Source of the DNA: Pseudodesulfovibrio senegalensis
GTDB lineage: Bacteria > Desulfobacterota > Desulfovibrionia > Desulfovibrionales > Desulfovibrionaceae
Assembly: GCF_008830225.1 (NCBI RefSeq)
Contig: NZ_WAIE01000003.1
Coordinates: 62,001-126,000 of the forward strand
Length of the DNA stretch: 64,000 nucleotides
Direction: 5' to 3'
Program-made: the position numbers and the translations under genes
Part shown: positions 16,961-25,503 of the stretch, piece after piece
Layout of the letters: each line of letters starts with the position of its first letter
How positions within the stretch are numbered: the first letter of the stretch is position 1
Notes under the pieces: model-generated
The model's input: only the letters and a program-made list of their open reading frames with translations
The model's database searches: none
What the model was told of the DNA's origin: nothing

Positions 16961-16992
16961 AACGGGGAACCCGCTGCAGCGGATTCCCCGTT
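16961..16992 (-). terminator. strong hairpin between the 29-residue peptide gene and xth
   Basis: Arms AACGGGGAA (16961-16969) and TTCCCCGTT (16984-16992), with a second stem CCGCTGCAGCGG inside. It probably separates the small gene from xth; the T-run on the minus strand (16993-17001) lies on the entry side, so termination efficiency is uncertain. Confidence 0.5.
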
Positions 16993-17031
16993 CAAAAAAA
17001 ACGTGTGTGCCGGAAGACCGGCGCAATAGCC

Positions 17032-17121
17032 CTAGTCTTCGTTGGGGGTGCTGGCCTTGATCATCACCAACGCGGCGATGGTCATGCCCAGACCGAGGAA
17101 AAACCAGAAATATCCTTCCAT
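17032..17121 (-). CDS. 29-residue single-span membrane peptide
   Basis: A very short gene with a complete set of signals: GGGAGG upstream, ATG at 17121, and a stop just before a hairpin region. The product is MEGYFWFFLGLGMTIAALVM followed by IKASTPNED: one hydrophobic span (about residues 4-21) with a short charged tail. Size and layout resemble the tiny membrane peptides that associate with respiratory or transport complexes (for example CydX-like), but the partner cannot be identified. Neighbours are xth downstream and a divergent flavoprotein gene. Confidence 0.6.
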   Translation of the reverse strand: MEGYFWFFLGLGMTIAALVMIKASTPNED

Positions 17122-17257
17122 TGCAATAACCTCCCTGTGAACGTGACGCAAAATGCTCCAGAAGTGGACGATACCAGAATCCGCAGGGAATGAAAAGACG
17201 GGCGCGCGCGTATTTTTTCCTGTTGAGCCGGAAGCGGAACCGGCCTACAAACGGGCC

Positions 17258-18430
17258 ATGACGCAACAGGACGTGATTATTCTGGGAGCCGGGGCCTCGG
17301 GCCTGTATTGCGGTCTGCATGCCGCGCGGCAGGGCCTTTCCGTAACGCTGGTGGACCACGGTCCCAAGCCCGGGCGCAAGGTGCGCATTGCCGGGGGCGG
17401 GCGCTGCAACTTCACCAATTTGCACACCTCGGCCGAGCATTTCATCTCCGCCAATCCGCATTTCTGCAAGTCCGCGCTGGCCCGGCATACGCCGTGGGAC
17501 GTGGTGGCGTTTTTTGCTGAACACGGCATCGGCTATGAGGAAAAGGCGGACGGGCAACTGTTTTCGGATTCAGGCGGCGGCCGTGTGGCGGGCGTGCTGG
17601 CCGAGCAATGCCACAGGGCCGGGGCGCGCATTCTCTGCGAACGCAGCATCGATTCCGTGCAGGGAACCGGCCCCTTTATGGTGAAAACGGACCGGGAAAC
17701 CCTGTGCGCACCGCGGCTGGTGCTGGCCCTTGGCGGCAAAAGCTGGCCGCAGGCCGGGGCTTCAGGTCTGGGTTATGACCTGGCCCGGCAGTTCGGGCTG
17801 CAGGTCACGCCCCTGCGGCCCGGGTTGGTTTCTTTGGTGCTGGGCGGCGAGCAGGGCGCATTGTGCAGGCGGCTGGCCGGCGTGGCCCTGCCCGCAACCG
17901 TTCATTGCGCCGGGCGGGAATTTGCGGATGATCTTCTGTTTACGCACAAGGGCGTTTCCGGTCCGGCGGTCATGCGCGCCGCATCCCTGTGGACCAAGGG
18001 GGCGTCTGTGGTGGTGAACCTGTTGCCCGGCGTTGATCTTGACCGGGACATTCAGGACAACCGGACCCGCAGCCTGATGCTCCGCAACTATCTTCAATCT
18101 CTGCTTCCAAAGCGCATGATACTGGAATTGTTGCCAAAAGATTTTTTGGAAACGCCAATCTCACAGATTTCCAACAAACTGCGACAAGATATTTCCCGCC
18201 GGATTCATCACTGGGAATTCGTGCCGCAGGCCACGGAAGGGTGGCGCAAGGCCGAGGTGACCGTGGGCGGTGTGGATACCGCGCAGATATCCTCCAAGAC
18301 CATGGAGGCCAAGGCCGTGCCGGGACTGTATGTGCCGGGCGAGCTGCTGGACGTGACCGGTGATCTTGGCGGACACAACCTGCACTGGGCCTGGGCTTCG
18401 GGTCATGCCGCGGCAATGTCCATGGTCTGA
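17258..18430 (+). CDS. HI0933/YhiN-family NAD(P)/FAD-dependent flavoprotein
   Basis: 390 residues from MTQQDVIILG. The dinucleotide-binding motif GAGASGLYCG (about 10-19) is followed by the family hallmark GRKVRIAGGGRCNFTN (about 39-54) and a C-terminal GELLDVTGDLGGHNLHWAWA (about 365-384), both diagnostic of the HI0933-like family (PF03486). These are predicted cytoplasmic flavin oxidoreductases whose physiological substrate is not established. The start is preferred over an upstream Met because it sits directly before the Rossmann motif. The gene ends before a bidirectional terminator. Confidence 0.88.
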   Translation: MTQQDVIILGAGASGLYCGLHAARQGLSVTLVDHGPKPGRKVRIAGGGRCNFTNLHTSAEHFISANPHFCKSALARHTPWDVVAFFAEHGIGYEEKADGQLFSDSGGGRVAGVLAEQCHRAGARILCERSIDSVQGTGPFMVKTDRETLCAPRLVLALGGKSWPQAGASGLGYDLARQFGLQVTPLRPGLVSLVLGGEQGALCRRLAGVALPATVHCAGREFADDLLFTHKGVSGPAVMRAASLWTKGASVVVNLLPGVDLDRDIQDNRTRSLMLRNYLQSLLPKRMILELLPKDFLETPISQISNKLRQDISRRIHHWEFVPQATEGWRKAEVTVGGVDTAQISSKTMEAKAVPGLYVPGELLDVTGDLGGHNLHWAWASGHAAAMSMV

Positions 18431-18467
18431 GTCCATGTTGCGTGGGCAGCATGCCGAATGACGAAAA

Positions 18468-18511
18468 AACGGCCCCGAACCGCTGGAATACGGTTTGGGG
18501 CCGTTGTCTTT
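18468..18511. terminator. bidirectional terminator between convergent genes
   Basis: Arms AACGGCCCCGAACCG (18468-18482) and CGGTTTGGGGCCGTT (18491-18505), flanked by A6 on the left and GTCTTTT on the right. It serves the flavoprotein gene and the convergent chemoreceptor gene. Confidence 0.85.
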
Positions 18512-18527
18512 TCGGGCTTTGGGCCGT

Positions 18528-20612
18528 TTAGAATTTCTCGAAATCCTCGTCGCCCATGTTCAGGTTCAGTCCGCTGTCCTTTTGTGCGGATCGTGTGGGC
18601 TGGACCTGTTTTCGGGGTTGCTGCGCGGGCAGGCCGCGAGGTCTGGCCGTCCGGGTTACGGGCTGCGATGAGCGCGCGTAGGTGGCTGCGGCATTGCCCG
18701 ATCCGTTGTTGCCGATGTTGAAGAAGGCCACCGTGTCCAGCAGTGTGGCCGCTTGTCCCGAGAGTTCCTGTGAGGTGGAAGACATCTCCTCGGCCGCGGA
18801 GGCGATCTGCTGGATGACCGAATCAAGTTGCTGCACGGCCCGGTTGACGGTTTCCGCGCCCTGATTCTGCTCATCGGAGGCCGAGGCGATTTCCTGTACC
18901 AGCTCGGCGGTCTGCCGGATGTCCGGCAGGATCTTGCCCAGCATTTCCCCGGCACCCTCGGCTACGGCCACGCTGTTTACCGAGAGTTCGCTGATTTCCG
19001 CGGCAGCGGTTCCCGAGCGTTCGGCCAGCTTGCGGACTTCGGCGGCAACCACGGCGAATCCCTTGCCGTGCTCTCCGGCCCGTGCTGCCTCGATGGCCGC
19101 GTTCAGGGCCAGCAGGTTGGTCTGGCGTGCGATCTCCTCGATCACGGAAATGCGGTCCGCAATGTCGCGCATGGCGGTCACGGTATCCTGCACGGCCTTG
19201 CCGCCTTCTTCGGCGTCCCTTGCCGAGCGTATGGCTATTTCCTCGGTCTTTTTTGCATTCTCCGCGCTTTGGGCGATGTTGGTGGCCATCTGCGCCATGG
19301 AGGAGGAGACCTCTTCCACGTTGGCGGCCTGTTCCGTGGCCCCCTGCGAAAGGGTTTCGGCCGTGGTTGAAAGCTCCTCGGAGCCGGCGGCCACGTTTTC
19401 CACGCCGCCGCGCACGTTCTGCACCACGGCGCGCAGCTTGCCGCCCATGGAATCCAGTGCCAGTGCGAGCCTGCCTATTTCGTCGTTCTGTTGCAGTTCA
19501 AGGTTTGCGGTCAGATCCCCGCCGGCAACCTGCTGGGCAAAGTCCACCCCGGCTCCCAGGGGCGCGGCAATGGAGCGCGCAAGGAAGAAGATGACCGCCA
19601 CCAGCACGACCAGTGCGATCACGCCCAGAACGATGCACAATTTGATGATGAACGTGGACTGGGCCATGACGGTGTCCAGCGGCGCGTTGATGCCCATGAG
19701 CCAGTATTCGCCGGAATCGCCGATTTCAAACGGGGCAAAGGAGAACTGGGCCTTCAGGCCGGTGCCCTTGGCAACGCGCACCTCATGATACGGCTGGCCG
19801 TTGGTTATTCTGGAGAGCACACGGTCGGCAAAATCGGGATCAGTGACCTCGCCCAGCATTTTGCCCGCCACCTGAGCGGAAGGATGGGTGACGATGAATC
19901 CCGACCCGGTCATGATGGTGGCGTATCCTTCTTCATAGGGATGCAGGTTGTTGGTGATTTCCGCCAGCCCCTGCATGGACATGTCTGCCCCGGCAACGCC
20001 CACGACGCGGCCGTTGTGCCTGATGGGTACGCAGGCGCTGACCATGGTCATGTCCTTCCCCTTGATGGTGTAGGTCACGGGCGGGGTCAGATAGGGCCGG
20101 GCCGTGCGCAGGGGAATGGTGTAGTAATCGCTGGTGGGCGGCGGGTCCGTAAGGCCGGTAATTATGTGCACCGACTCTTCCCCGCTGATCCAGTAGGGCG
20201 CGAAACGGCCGTTTTCCAGCATGCCGGGCTGGTCCGCGAACGCCGCGTCGTTGCCGTCATAGGCGTTGGCCTCGAATCCGATCCACACGCCGCCCAGTTC
20301 GGGGCTGCTGTCGATCAGGGTTTTCATGACGCCCATGACCATGGCCCGGGAAGGGCGTTCTGGTTGGTCCAGATAGCCCTGCATGGTCTGCGAAAGGAAC
20401 GAGGCGGTGTCCAGAAGGTGGTTGAGTTCCCCCTTGGCTTCCATGCCGTGGCGGTAGGCCATTTCCTCGGTGCGGTCCAATGCCTGTTGAGCGGACATTT
20501 CCGATACGCGGGAACCGAGAATGAAGAGCGTTGTGACGAGTACTGCAGCCACAACAAGGCATACCGGCAGGAGTATCTTGTTGCGCAGGCTGAGGTTTCT
20601 GAAAAGATTCAT
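18528..20612 (-). CDS. methyl-accepting chemotaxis protein with double-Cache sensor
   Basis: 694 residues from [10 protein letters not shown]. The order is membrane segment (about 10-32), periplasmic sensor (about 33-310) with Cache features ([30 protein letters not shown]), second membrane segment (about 318-342), HAMP (about 343-395), and a signalling domain whose hairpin tip reads [20 protein letters not shown]. No CheR-docking pentapeptide is seen at the C-terminus (ends EDFEKF). It would detect a small periplasmic ligand and control CheA. GAGGG precedes the ATG and a promoter is seen at 20686-20714. Confidence 0.93.
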   Translation of the reverse strand: MNLFRNLSLRNKILLPVCLVVAAVLVTTLFILGSRVSEMSAQQALDRTEEMAYRHGMEAKGELNHLLDTASFLSQTMQGYLDQPERPSRAMVMGVMKTLIDSSPELGGVWIGFEANAYDGNDAAFADQPGMLENGRFAPYWISGEESVHIITGLTDPPPTSDYYTIPLRTARPYLTPPVTYTIKGKDMTMVSACVPIRHNGRVVGVAGADMSMQGLAEITNNLHPYEEGYATIMTGSGFIVTHPSAQVAGKMLGEVTDPDFADRVLSRITNGQPYHEVRVAKGTGLKAQFSFAPFEIGDSGEYWLMGINAPLDTVMAQSTFIIKLCIVLGVIALVVLVAVIFFLARSIAAPLGAGVDFAQQVAGGDLTANLELQQNDEIGRLALALDSMGGKLRAVVQNVRGGVENVAAGSEELSTTAETLSQGATEQAANVEEVSSSMAQMATNIAQSAENAKKTEEIAIRSARDAEEGGKAVQDTVTAMRDIADRISVIEEIARQTNLLALNAAIEAARAGEHGKGFAVVAAEVRKLAERSGTAAAEISELSVNSVAVAEGAGEMLGKILPDIRQTAELVQEIASASDEQNQGAETVNRAVQQLDSVIQQIASAAEEMSSTSQELSGQAATLLDTVAFFNIGNNGSGNAAATYARSSQPVTRTARPRGLPAQQPRKQVQPTRSAQKDSGLNLNMGDEDFEKF

Positions 20613-20685
20613 GAGTATATTTCCCTCTGTACTATAGCGTGAGTGGAGGATGTTACAGACTTCCCACCTCCAAGATAGGCAATTA

Positions 20686-20714
20686 TCTATACTAGTTGCC
20701 GCTCCGGGAGGCAA
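20686..20714 (-). promoter_or_regulatory. sigma-70-type promoter for the chemoreceptor gene
   Basis: On the minus strand TTGCCT (20714-20709), 17-base spacer, TATAGA (20691-20686), about 75 bases before the start codon. Confidence 0.45.
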
Positions 20715-20750
20715 CCGTGTTAGAGGGCTCGTCTGTTTTTGCGAGGGTGT

Positions 20751-21272
20751 TTATGCGGTGAGCAGGCGGATCAGTTCTGACGGTTCCGGGTAGTGTTGCA
20801 ACAGCGCGTCCCGGTCTGCGTGCTCGTAATCCCGGTATTCGAATCCCGGGGCCACGGTGCAGCCCATGAGCGCGAACGAGCCGCCCGGCAGCAGGCGCAT
20901 GCCCTGCCAGACCCCGGCCGGGACCACCTGCTGCACGCGCTGGCCGTTGACGATGTCGTGGCCGAGGATCACGGTTTCCTGCCGTCCGTCCGGGTGCAGG
21001 TGCAGCATTTCGCAGGGATCGCCCAGATAGAAGTGGAATATTTCCTCGCTCTTGAGCCGGTGCAGGTGCGAGAACGTGTTCGGCGTGAGCAGGTAATAGA
21101 TGGCCGTGCTGTGGGCGCGCGGTCCTTCATAGCGGTGCGGCAGGTGCTCTGCCTTGTGCGTTTCCGCGGCCCGGTGGGTTTCGCGGAAATGCCCGCCTTC
21201 TTCCGGGTGCGGTTCAAGGCCCAGGGTGTCGATGATCTCTTGCGCCGAGATTGCCGAGGTCGCCGTTGTCAT
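20751..21272 (-). CDS. cupin-fold protein (DUF985 type)
   Basis: 173 residues. The pattern LEPHPEEGGHFRETHR near the N-terminus, STAIYYLLTPNTFSHLHRLK in the middle and VPAGVWQGMRLLPGG followed by GCTVAPGFEYRDYE matches the DUF985 cupin family (PF06172), small beta-barrel proteins with a His-lined pocket. The reaction is unknown; some relatives are proposed sugar or metabolite isomerases. The start overlaps the slyX stop by ATGA, so the two are co-translated. Confidence 0.8.
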   Translation of the reverse strand: MTTATSAISAQEIIDTLGLEPHPEEGGHFRETHRAAETHKAEHLPHRYEGPRAHSTAIYYLLTPNTFSHLHRLKSEEIFHFYLGDPCEMLHLHPDGRQETVILGHDIVNGQRVQQVVPAGVWQGMRLLPGGSFALMGCTVAPGFEYRDYEHADRDALLQHYPEPSELIRLLTA

Positions 21273-21481
21273 GAGCGGCCCCCGTAATGGGGCGGCGGCG
21301 TGTCCACGAAGCCCGTGTCCTGCGCCTCGGCCATTTCACGGAATTTGGCGGCCAGCAATTCCAGCTTCTTTTCCAGCTCGTCGATCTGTTTTTGCTGGTC
21401 GAACACCACGCGGTTCAGTTCCTCGATGGTGTTGTCCTGCTGGGCCACGGCAGATTCCAGTCGTTCGATGCGGTCTTCCAT
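21269..21481 (-). CDS. slyX: SlyX-family coiled-coil protein
   Basis: 70 residues, nearly all one coiled coil: MEDRIERLESAVAQQDNTIE and onward to DELEKKLELLAAKF, ending in the characteristic PPPHYGGRS tail. This length, heptad pattern and P-P-P-HY tail define the SlyX family, whose role is unknown. It is coupled by ATGA to the cupin gene. Confidence 0.85.
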   Translation of the reverse strand: MEDRIERLESAVAQQDNTIEELNRVVFDQQKQIDELEKKLELLAAKFREMAEAQDTGFVDTPPPHYGGRS

Positions 21482-21539
21482 GAATCATCCTCCGGTATGG
21501 GCGTTCAATACCCTTGCAGACCGGGGGAGTAAAGGTGCA

Positions 21540-22151
21540 TCAGACCTTCTGTTCCACCTTGGCAAAGCAGGGAATGCACAGGGTCTGGCCAGCGAAACGC
21601 CGGGACCGGGATTCCATGATGCCCTCGCCGCAATGCTCGCAGGTCAGGGTTTCCAGAATCTTGGGCGGCCGTGGGATGAACTGGTCCGGCTCCATGCGTG
21701 TGAACAGCGTTTCAATGGGCGCGTCCAGTATCTGTTGGCGAGTCTGTTCGCGCAGGGCTTCCATGCGCTCGGCTTCTTGGGCGGTGATGGTTCCCTCGAG
21801 GCTTTTCTTGAGCAGGTCCGAGCTCTCGTCGTGGTCCCTGCCCAGCGCGTCGCGGTTGAGCAGCAGGCGGATGCCCTTGCCGTCCCGTTTGCGATAGAAC
21901 GTGAAGGCGGTTTTGCCGTAGTCGCGCTGCATGAGGTTGCCCTTGCCCAGCGTGCAGCCGGTCATGAACTGGATGGCATCCACCCCGCACATGTCGGTTT
22001 CGCACACGCAGCAGATGGGTTCGTCGTTGTTGTGGCCGAATTCCTCGAGGCAGACCTCCGATGCGCGGATGCCGATGACAAGGCCGGGGCAGACATGGCC
22101 GTGAAAACGCACGGCCTCTTCGATGACGTGATTCGGAGTGGTGCAGCTCAT
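21540..22151 (-). CDS. FmdE-family metal-binding protein with C-terminal zinc ribbon
   Basis: 203 residues from MSCTTPNHVI. The family motif FHGHVCPGLVIGIRAS (about 15-30) is followed by CETDMCGVDAIQFMTGCTLGK-type text (quoted in part) with conserved Cys residues, and the C-terminus has CEHC...CIPC, a zinc ribbon. FmdE proteins are named after the E subunit of formylmethanofuran dehydrogenase, a Mo/W enzyme; in sulfate reducers stand-alone copies occur beside metal transporters. Here it lies 13 bases after the stop of an ABC ATPase gene, in one operon with permease and binding protein. It may handle the metal that is imported (inference). Confidence 0.85.
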   Translation of the reverse strand: MSCTTPNHVIEEAVRFHGHVCPGLVIGIRASEVCLEEFGHNNDEPICCVCETDMCGVDAIQFMTGCTLGKGNLMQRDYGKTAFTFYRKRDGKGIRLLLNRDALGRDHDESSDLLKKSLEGTITAQEAERMEALREQTRQQILDAPIETLFTRMEPDQFIPRPPKILETLTCEHCGEGIMESRSRRFAGQTLCIPCFAKVEQKV

Positions 22152-22164
22152 GATAGTTCCCGTT

Positions 22165-22986
22165 TTACTGGCTGATGCCGTATTCATGGTGGTGTGCGTG
22201 ATCGTGTTCGCGCAGCAGGCGTTCCTCGGTGTCGTCCATGGGGACCACCACGGGCCTTCCGGCAACTTCTTCCATATGCACGCGAACGCCGTAGACTTCT
22301 TCGATGATGGCTTCGTTGACGCTGTCGCGGTCCGCTGCCGCATGGATGCGCCCCCCGCGCAGGAACACGAACTTGTCCGCGTAGCGCAGGGCCTGGTTCA
22401 GGTCGTGCATGGTCATGATCGCGGCCACATGGTGGCTTTTGACCACGGCCCGCACAAGGCCCAGTATCTCCACCTGATTGCGCAGGTCGAGGCTGCTGGT
22501 GGGCTCGTCCAGCAGCAGGATGCGCGGCTCCTGAACCAGTGCGCGGGCAATGCAGACTTTCTGCACTTCCCCGCCGCTCATTTCGTCCAGATAGCGCAGG
22601 CAGAGTTTTTCCAGGCGCAGGCGCTTGAGCGCGCTGTCCACGATGCGCAGGTCGTTTTCGCTCACGTTCCAGCGTATGTGGGGCTTGCGGCCCATGAGCA
22701 CCGCGTCGAATGTGGTCATGCGTCCGGTTTCCGCGCGCTGGGAAACATAGCCCAGCCTGCGGGCTATCTGGCCGGGCCGGAGCTGGAAAACATCGGCGCC
22801 GTCCACCATCACGCAACCGCCGGACGGCGAGTGGATGGCGTTCATGCACTTGAGCAGCGTGGTTTTGCCCACGCCGTTGGGGCCCATGATGGCCAGCACC
22901 TCGCCTTCGTCCACGGAAAAATGCACGTCGCGCAGCACGGGTGTGCTTTTGTAATGAAAATCCAGTCCGTCCACATGCAGGATCAT
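22165..22986 (-). CDS. ABC transporter ATP-binding protein, FecE/BtuD type
   Basis: 273 residues. Walker A GPNGVGKTT (about 35-43), Q-loop region GYVSQRAE, signature MSGGEVQKV (about 135-143), Walker B ILLLDEPTS (about 155-163) and the switch His in MTMHDLNQ are all present, so it should hydrolyse ATP. It drives import of iron-siderophore, cobalamin or related metal chelates together with the FecCD-type permease, whose stop it overlaps by four bases. The C-terminal tail HDHAHHH is His-rich and might bind a metal ion, which is unusual for this family. Confidence 0.92.
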   Translation of the reverse strand: MILHVDGLDFHYKSTPVLRDVHFSVDEGEVLAIMGPNGVGKTTLLKCMNAIHSPSGGCVMVDGADVFQLRPGQIARRLGYVSQRAETGRMTTFDAVLMGRKPHIRWNVSENDLRIVDSALKRLRLEKLCLRYLDEMSGGEVQKVCIARALVQEPRILLLDEPTSSLDLRNQVEILGLVRAVVKSHHVAAIMTMHDLNQALRYADKFVFLRGGRIHAAADRDSVNEAIIEEVYGVRVHMEEVAGRPVVVPMDDTEERLLREHDHAHHHEYGISQ

Positions 22987-24053
22987 TTTCGGTATCCCCT
23001 GATGATGAGGTAAAGGAACGCGGGCGCGCCCATGAAGGCCGTGAGCACGGAAACAGGCAACACATGGGGCGCGAGCACCAGCCGGGCAACCGTGTCCGAA
23101 AGCAGGAGCAGCAGGCCGCCGCAGACCGTGGATGCCGGCAGCAGGAAGCGGTGGTCGTCGCCAACAATGCGCCGCATCATGTGCGGGCAGACCAGCCCCA
23201 CGAATCCGATGATGCCCAGAAAGGCCACGATGACCGCCGTGACCAGCGATGCCGCGAGCATGCCCAGCATGCGTACGCGCTGCACGCGCACGCCCAGCCC
23301 GGTGGCGGTTTCGTCACCGGCGTCCACGGCATTGTAGTTCCAGCGGTTGGCCATGAAAAAGACCAGCCCGGCCACCAGCGCCGTGCTCATGAAGGCCAGC
23401 TCGGCCCAGTCCGCGCGCGCGGTGTCGCCGAAGGTCCAGAAGACCATGGCCGCCAGCTGCATGTCGTCCGCAAAGTATTGCAGGAACATGGTGCCCGCGG
23501 TGAACAGGGCGGAGAGCGCCACCCCGGCCAGGATCATGACCTCGGGCGAGGTGCGCCGGATGCGCGATATGGCGATGATCACGAAGGTGGTGACCATGCT
23601 CATCACAAAGGCCGCGCCCGTGGTCAGGTATGGATTGTTGATGACGATGGCGTCCGCGCCCGTGGAGTGCATGTTGCCGGAATCGAAGAGCATGACCGAA
23701 ACCGCGGCGCCGAACGCAGCCGCATGGGAGATGCCCAGTGTGAAGGGCGAGCCCAGCGGGTTGCGCAGCACGGACTGCATGACCACGCCCGCCACGGAAA
23801 GCCCGGCCCCGGCCACCAGCGCGGAGAGGGCCTGCGGCAGCCGGATGTTCCAGATGATGGCGTCCCAGCGCCGGGTGGCGGCGTTCCCGGTCAGCGTGCT
23901 CAGCACGTCGGGCAATGGAATGCTCACGGCTCCGAGGCTCACGGCCAGCAGCACGCTGGCCAGCATGCACGCGGTTCCCACAACCACGATCAAACGTTTG
24001 CGCCCGATGTGGCGCAGGTAGTCGGCGGGCATGCAGCCGTCGTCAAAATGCAT
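22983..24053 (-). CDS. ABC transporter permease, FecCD/BtuC type
   Basis: 356 residues with about nine to ten membrane segments. Typical FecCD text includes IRLPQALSALVAGAGLSVAG (about 89-108), then MQSVLRNPLGSPFTLGIS with the coupling loop, and GFVGLVCPHMMRRIVGDDHR near residue 290. It forms the channel for a metal chelate or vitamin-like substrate. The start could be the ATG at 24053 or the one at 24032; both precede the first membrane segment. The end overlaps the ATPase gene and the start lies 11 bases after the binding-protein stop. Confidence 0.92.
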   Translation of the reverse strand: MHFDDGCMPADYLRHIGRKRLIVVVGTACMLASVLLAVSLGAVSIPLPDVLSTLTGNAATRRWDAIIWNIRLPQALSALVAGAGLSVAGVVMQSVLRNPLGSPFTLGISHAAAFGAAVSVMLFDSGNMHSTGADAIVINNPYLTTGAAFVMSMVTTFVIIAISRIRRTSPEVMILAGVALSALFTAGTMFLQYFADDMQLAAMVFWTFGDTARADWAELAFMSTALVAGLVFFMANRWNYNAVDAGDETATGLGVRVQRVRMLGMLAASLVTAVIVAFLGIIGFVGLVCPHMMRRIVGDDHRFLLPASTVCGGLLLLLSDTVARLVLAPHVLPVSVLTAFMGAPAFLYLIIRGYRK

Positions 24054-24064
24054 TTCGTCCGCCC

Positions 24065-25249
24065 CTATTTGGCCAGTATTTCGCCATTGTCGCCAATGCG
24101 CAGCACGGACGGATCAAGCGGCTTGAAGGCGAGACTGCCAAAGGCCTTGTTGATTTCCCCGAACACGGGCTTGCCCACGAGGAAGGAATAGATCTCGTCG
24201 GCCTTGGCTGCCGGGTCCACGTCCGCGAACGCATCCGGGTACAGGGTCTTGCCGATGAAGTAGGCGTCCGCAAGGGTGTTGCCGTGGTTGGAGGTGTACC
24301 AGTTGTAGGGCAGCACGCCGAAGATGCGTTTTTCAAGGCAGGCCTTGAGGCCCTTGTACGACGGGTCCGTGTTCAGCTCGTACAGGGAGTTGGCTTCGGA
24401 ACCGGCCCGGATGGTGGACAGGTCCACGAAGATGTAGTCCGGCTCCCACTGGACGATCTGTTCCTTGGCGATGTCCGCGTGGCGCGAGGGCTTGGAACCG
24501 TCCGTGGGCGCGGCCACGTTGTGGGCGTTCAAAAAGGCGAAGGGCGGGTAGCCCGGCTCGGTGGAGCGGAATCCGTGCGGTCCCTTGGAGGCGATGCCGC
24601 CCACGTAGCAGGTGGGGTGTGCGGCCGACTGTGCAGCGCGTTTGCCCAGATCCTCTTCGGCCGCGTCCATGAAGGCGATGACCTCTTGTGCGCGTTCCTG
24701 CTTGCCCAGCACCTCGCCCATGAGGTTCAGGGCGGTGTTCATGGCCGCACGTCGCGCGTTCAGGTCGCCGTAGTCAAGGGAAACAACCGGAATGCCGGTC
24801 TTGTCCTGCAGCTCCTGCGGGTCCGTGCCCATGCCGCGGTAGGTCTTGAAGATGACCTGTGGTTGCGGGTCCAGCGCCGCGATCAGCTCGGGATTGTCAT
24901 GGCCGCGGAATTCCCCGAACAGGGGCAGCTTGGCAAATTGCGGATTGGCCATGGCATAGGGGCGTGCGTCGATGCGTGTCTTGCGCTTTTCAATGCTGTC
25001 CACGGCGATGACCCTGTCCTGCGCCTGCAGGTAGGTCAGGTAGCGCAGGCAGCCCGGTCCGGAGCAGATCACGCGGGTCGGATTGACCGGCACGGTTACG
25101 GTCCGGCCCATCATGTCCGTGACGGTCCGGGTTTCCGGCTCGGCCTGTTGGGCCTGTGTGTTCCGGTTTTGTTCCGACGATTCGGGGCCGCTGCAGGCGG
25201 CCAGACCGAGGGCAATCAGCAACACGAAGAGAAAGCTGTATTTTTTCAT
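24065..25249 (-). CDS. ABC transporter substrate-binding lipoprotein for a metal chelate
   Basis: 394 residues. The lipoprotein signal ends in LAAC (Cys 19). The body has two lobes of the helical-backbone binding-protein class (FecB/BtuF): TDMMGRTVTVPVNPTRVICS (about 44-63), then GPGCLRYLTYL, GIPVVSLDYGD and, in lobe two, EPDYIFVDLSTI. The GPGCLRY segment is typical of the subgroup found with FmdE-type genes. The ligand cannot be read from sequence; the FmdE neighbour points toward a Mo/W or iron chelate (inference). It is the first gene of the four-gene operon, behind a promoter-like sequence and a palindrome. Confidence 0.9.
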   Translation of the reverse strand: MKKYSFLFVLLIALGLAACSGPESSEQNRNTQAQQAEPETRTVTDMMGRTVTVPVNPTRVICSGPGCLRYLTYLQAQDRVIAVDSIEKRKTRIDARPYAMANPQFAKLPLFGEFRGHDNPELIAALDPQPQVIFKTYRGMGTDPQELQDKTGIPVVSLDYGDLNARRAAMNTALNLMGEVLGKQERAQEVIAFMDAAEEDLGKRAAQSAAHPTCYVGGIASKGPHGFRSTEPGYPPFAFLNAHNVAAPTDGSKPSRHADIAKEQIVQWEPDYIFVDLSTIRAGSEANSLYELNTDPSYKGLKACLEKRIFGVLPYNWYTSNHGNTLADAYFIGKTLYPDAFADVDPAAKADEIYSFLVGKPVFGEINKAFGSLAFKPLDPSVLRIGDNGEILAK

Positions 25250-25301
25250 GACAGAACACCACCCCTTGAAGAATACATGTATGAATTTGAAGTGCGTAAG
25301 G

Positions 25302-25328
25302 TGTATACGATCAACAAAAACGTGTCAA
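25302..25328 (-). promoter_or_regulatory. promoter-like sequence of the metal-chelate transporter operon
   Basis: On the minus strand TTGACA (25328-25323), then TATACA (25307-25302) after a short 15-base spacer, about 50 bases before the binding-protein ATG. The short spacer would make it weak or activator-dependent. Confidence 0.4.
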
Positions 25329-25336
25329 TGTATGCG

Positions 25337-25348
25337 CCGTAAATACGG
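25337..25348. promoter_or_regulatory. palindrome upstream of the transporter promoter
   Basis: CCGTAAATACGG: arms CCGTA and TACGG around AA, eight bases upstream of the -35 element. The position would suit an activator or metal-responsive regulator; the cognate protein is not known. Confidence 0.35.
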
Positions 25349-25503
25349 GGTTGTGTGATGTGGTGTTTGTGGCTGCGCGTCAGCGCAAAAGGGAGAAGGA
25401 ATTGCGGTGGATATCCTCGTTTGGCTGTCGCGTGCAAACGCAACAGTCTTTTGCCGGCACTTTTCCGCATCAGGGAGCAGGCCGCCCAACGCACTCCGGC
25501 CAG

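Noticed and set aside
19491-20642. His/Gly-rich open frame antisense to the chemoreceptor
   Set aside because: Shadow of a real gene; composition typical of the reverse strand of high-GC coding DNA.
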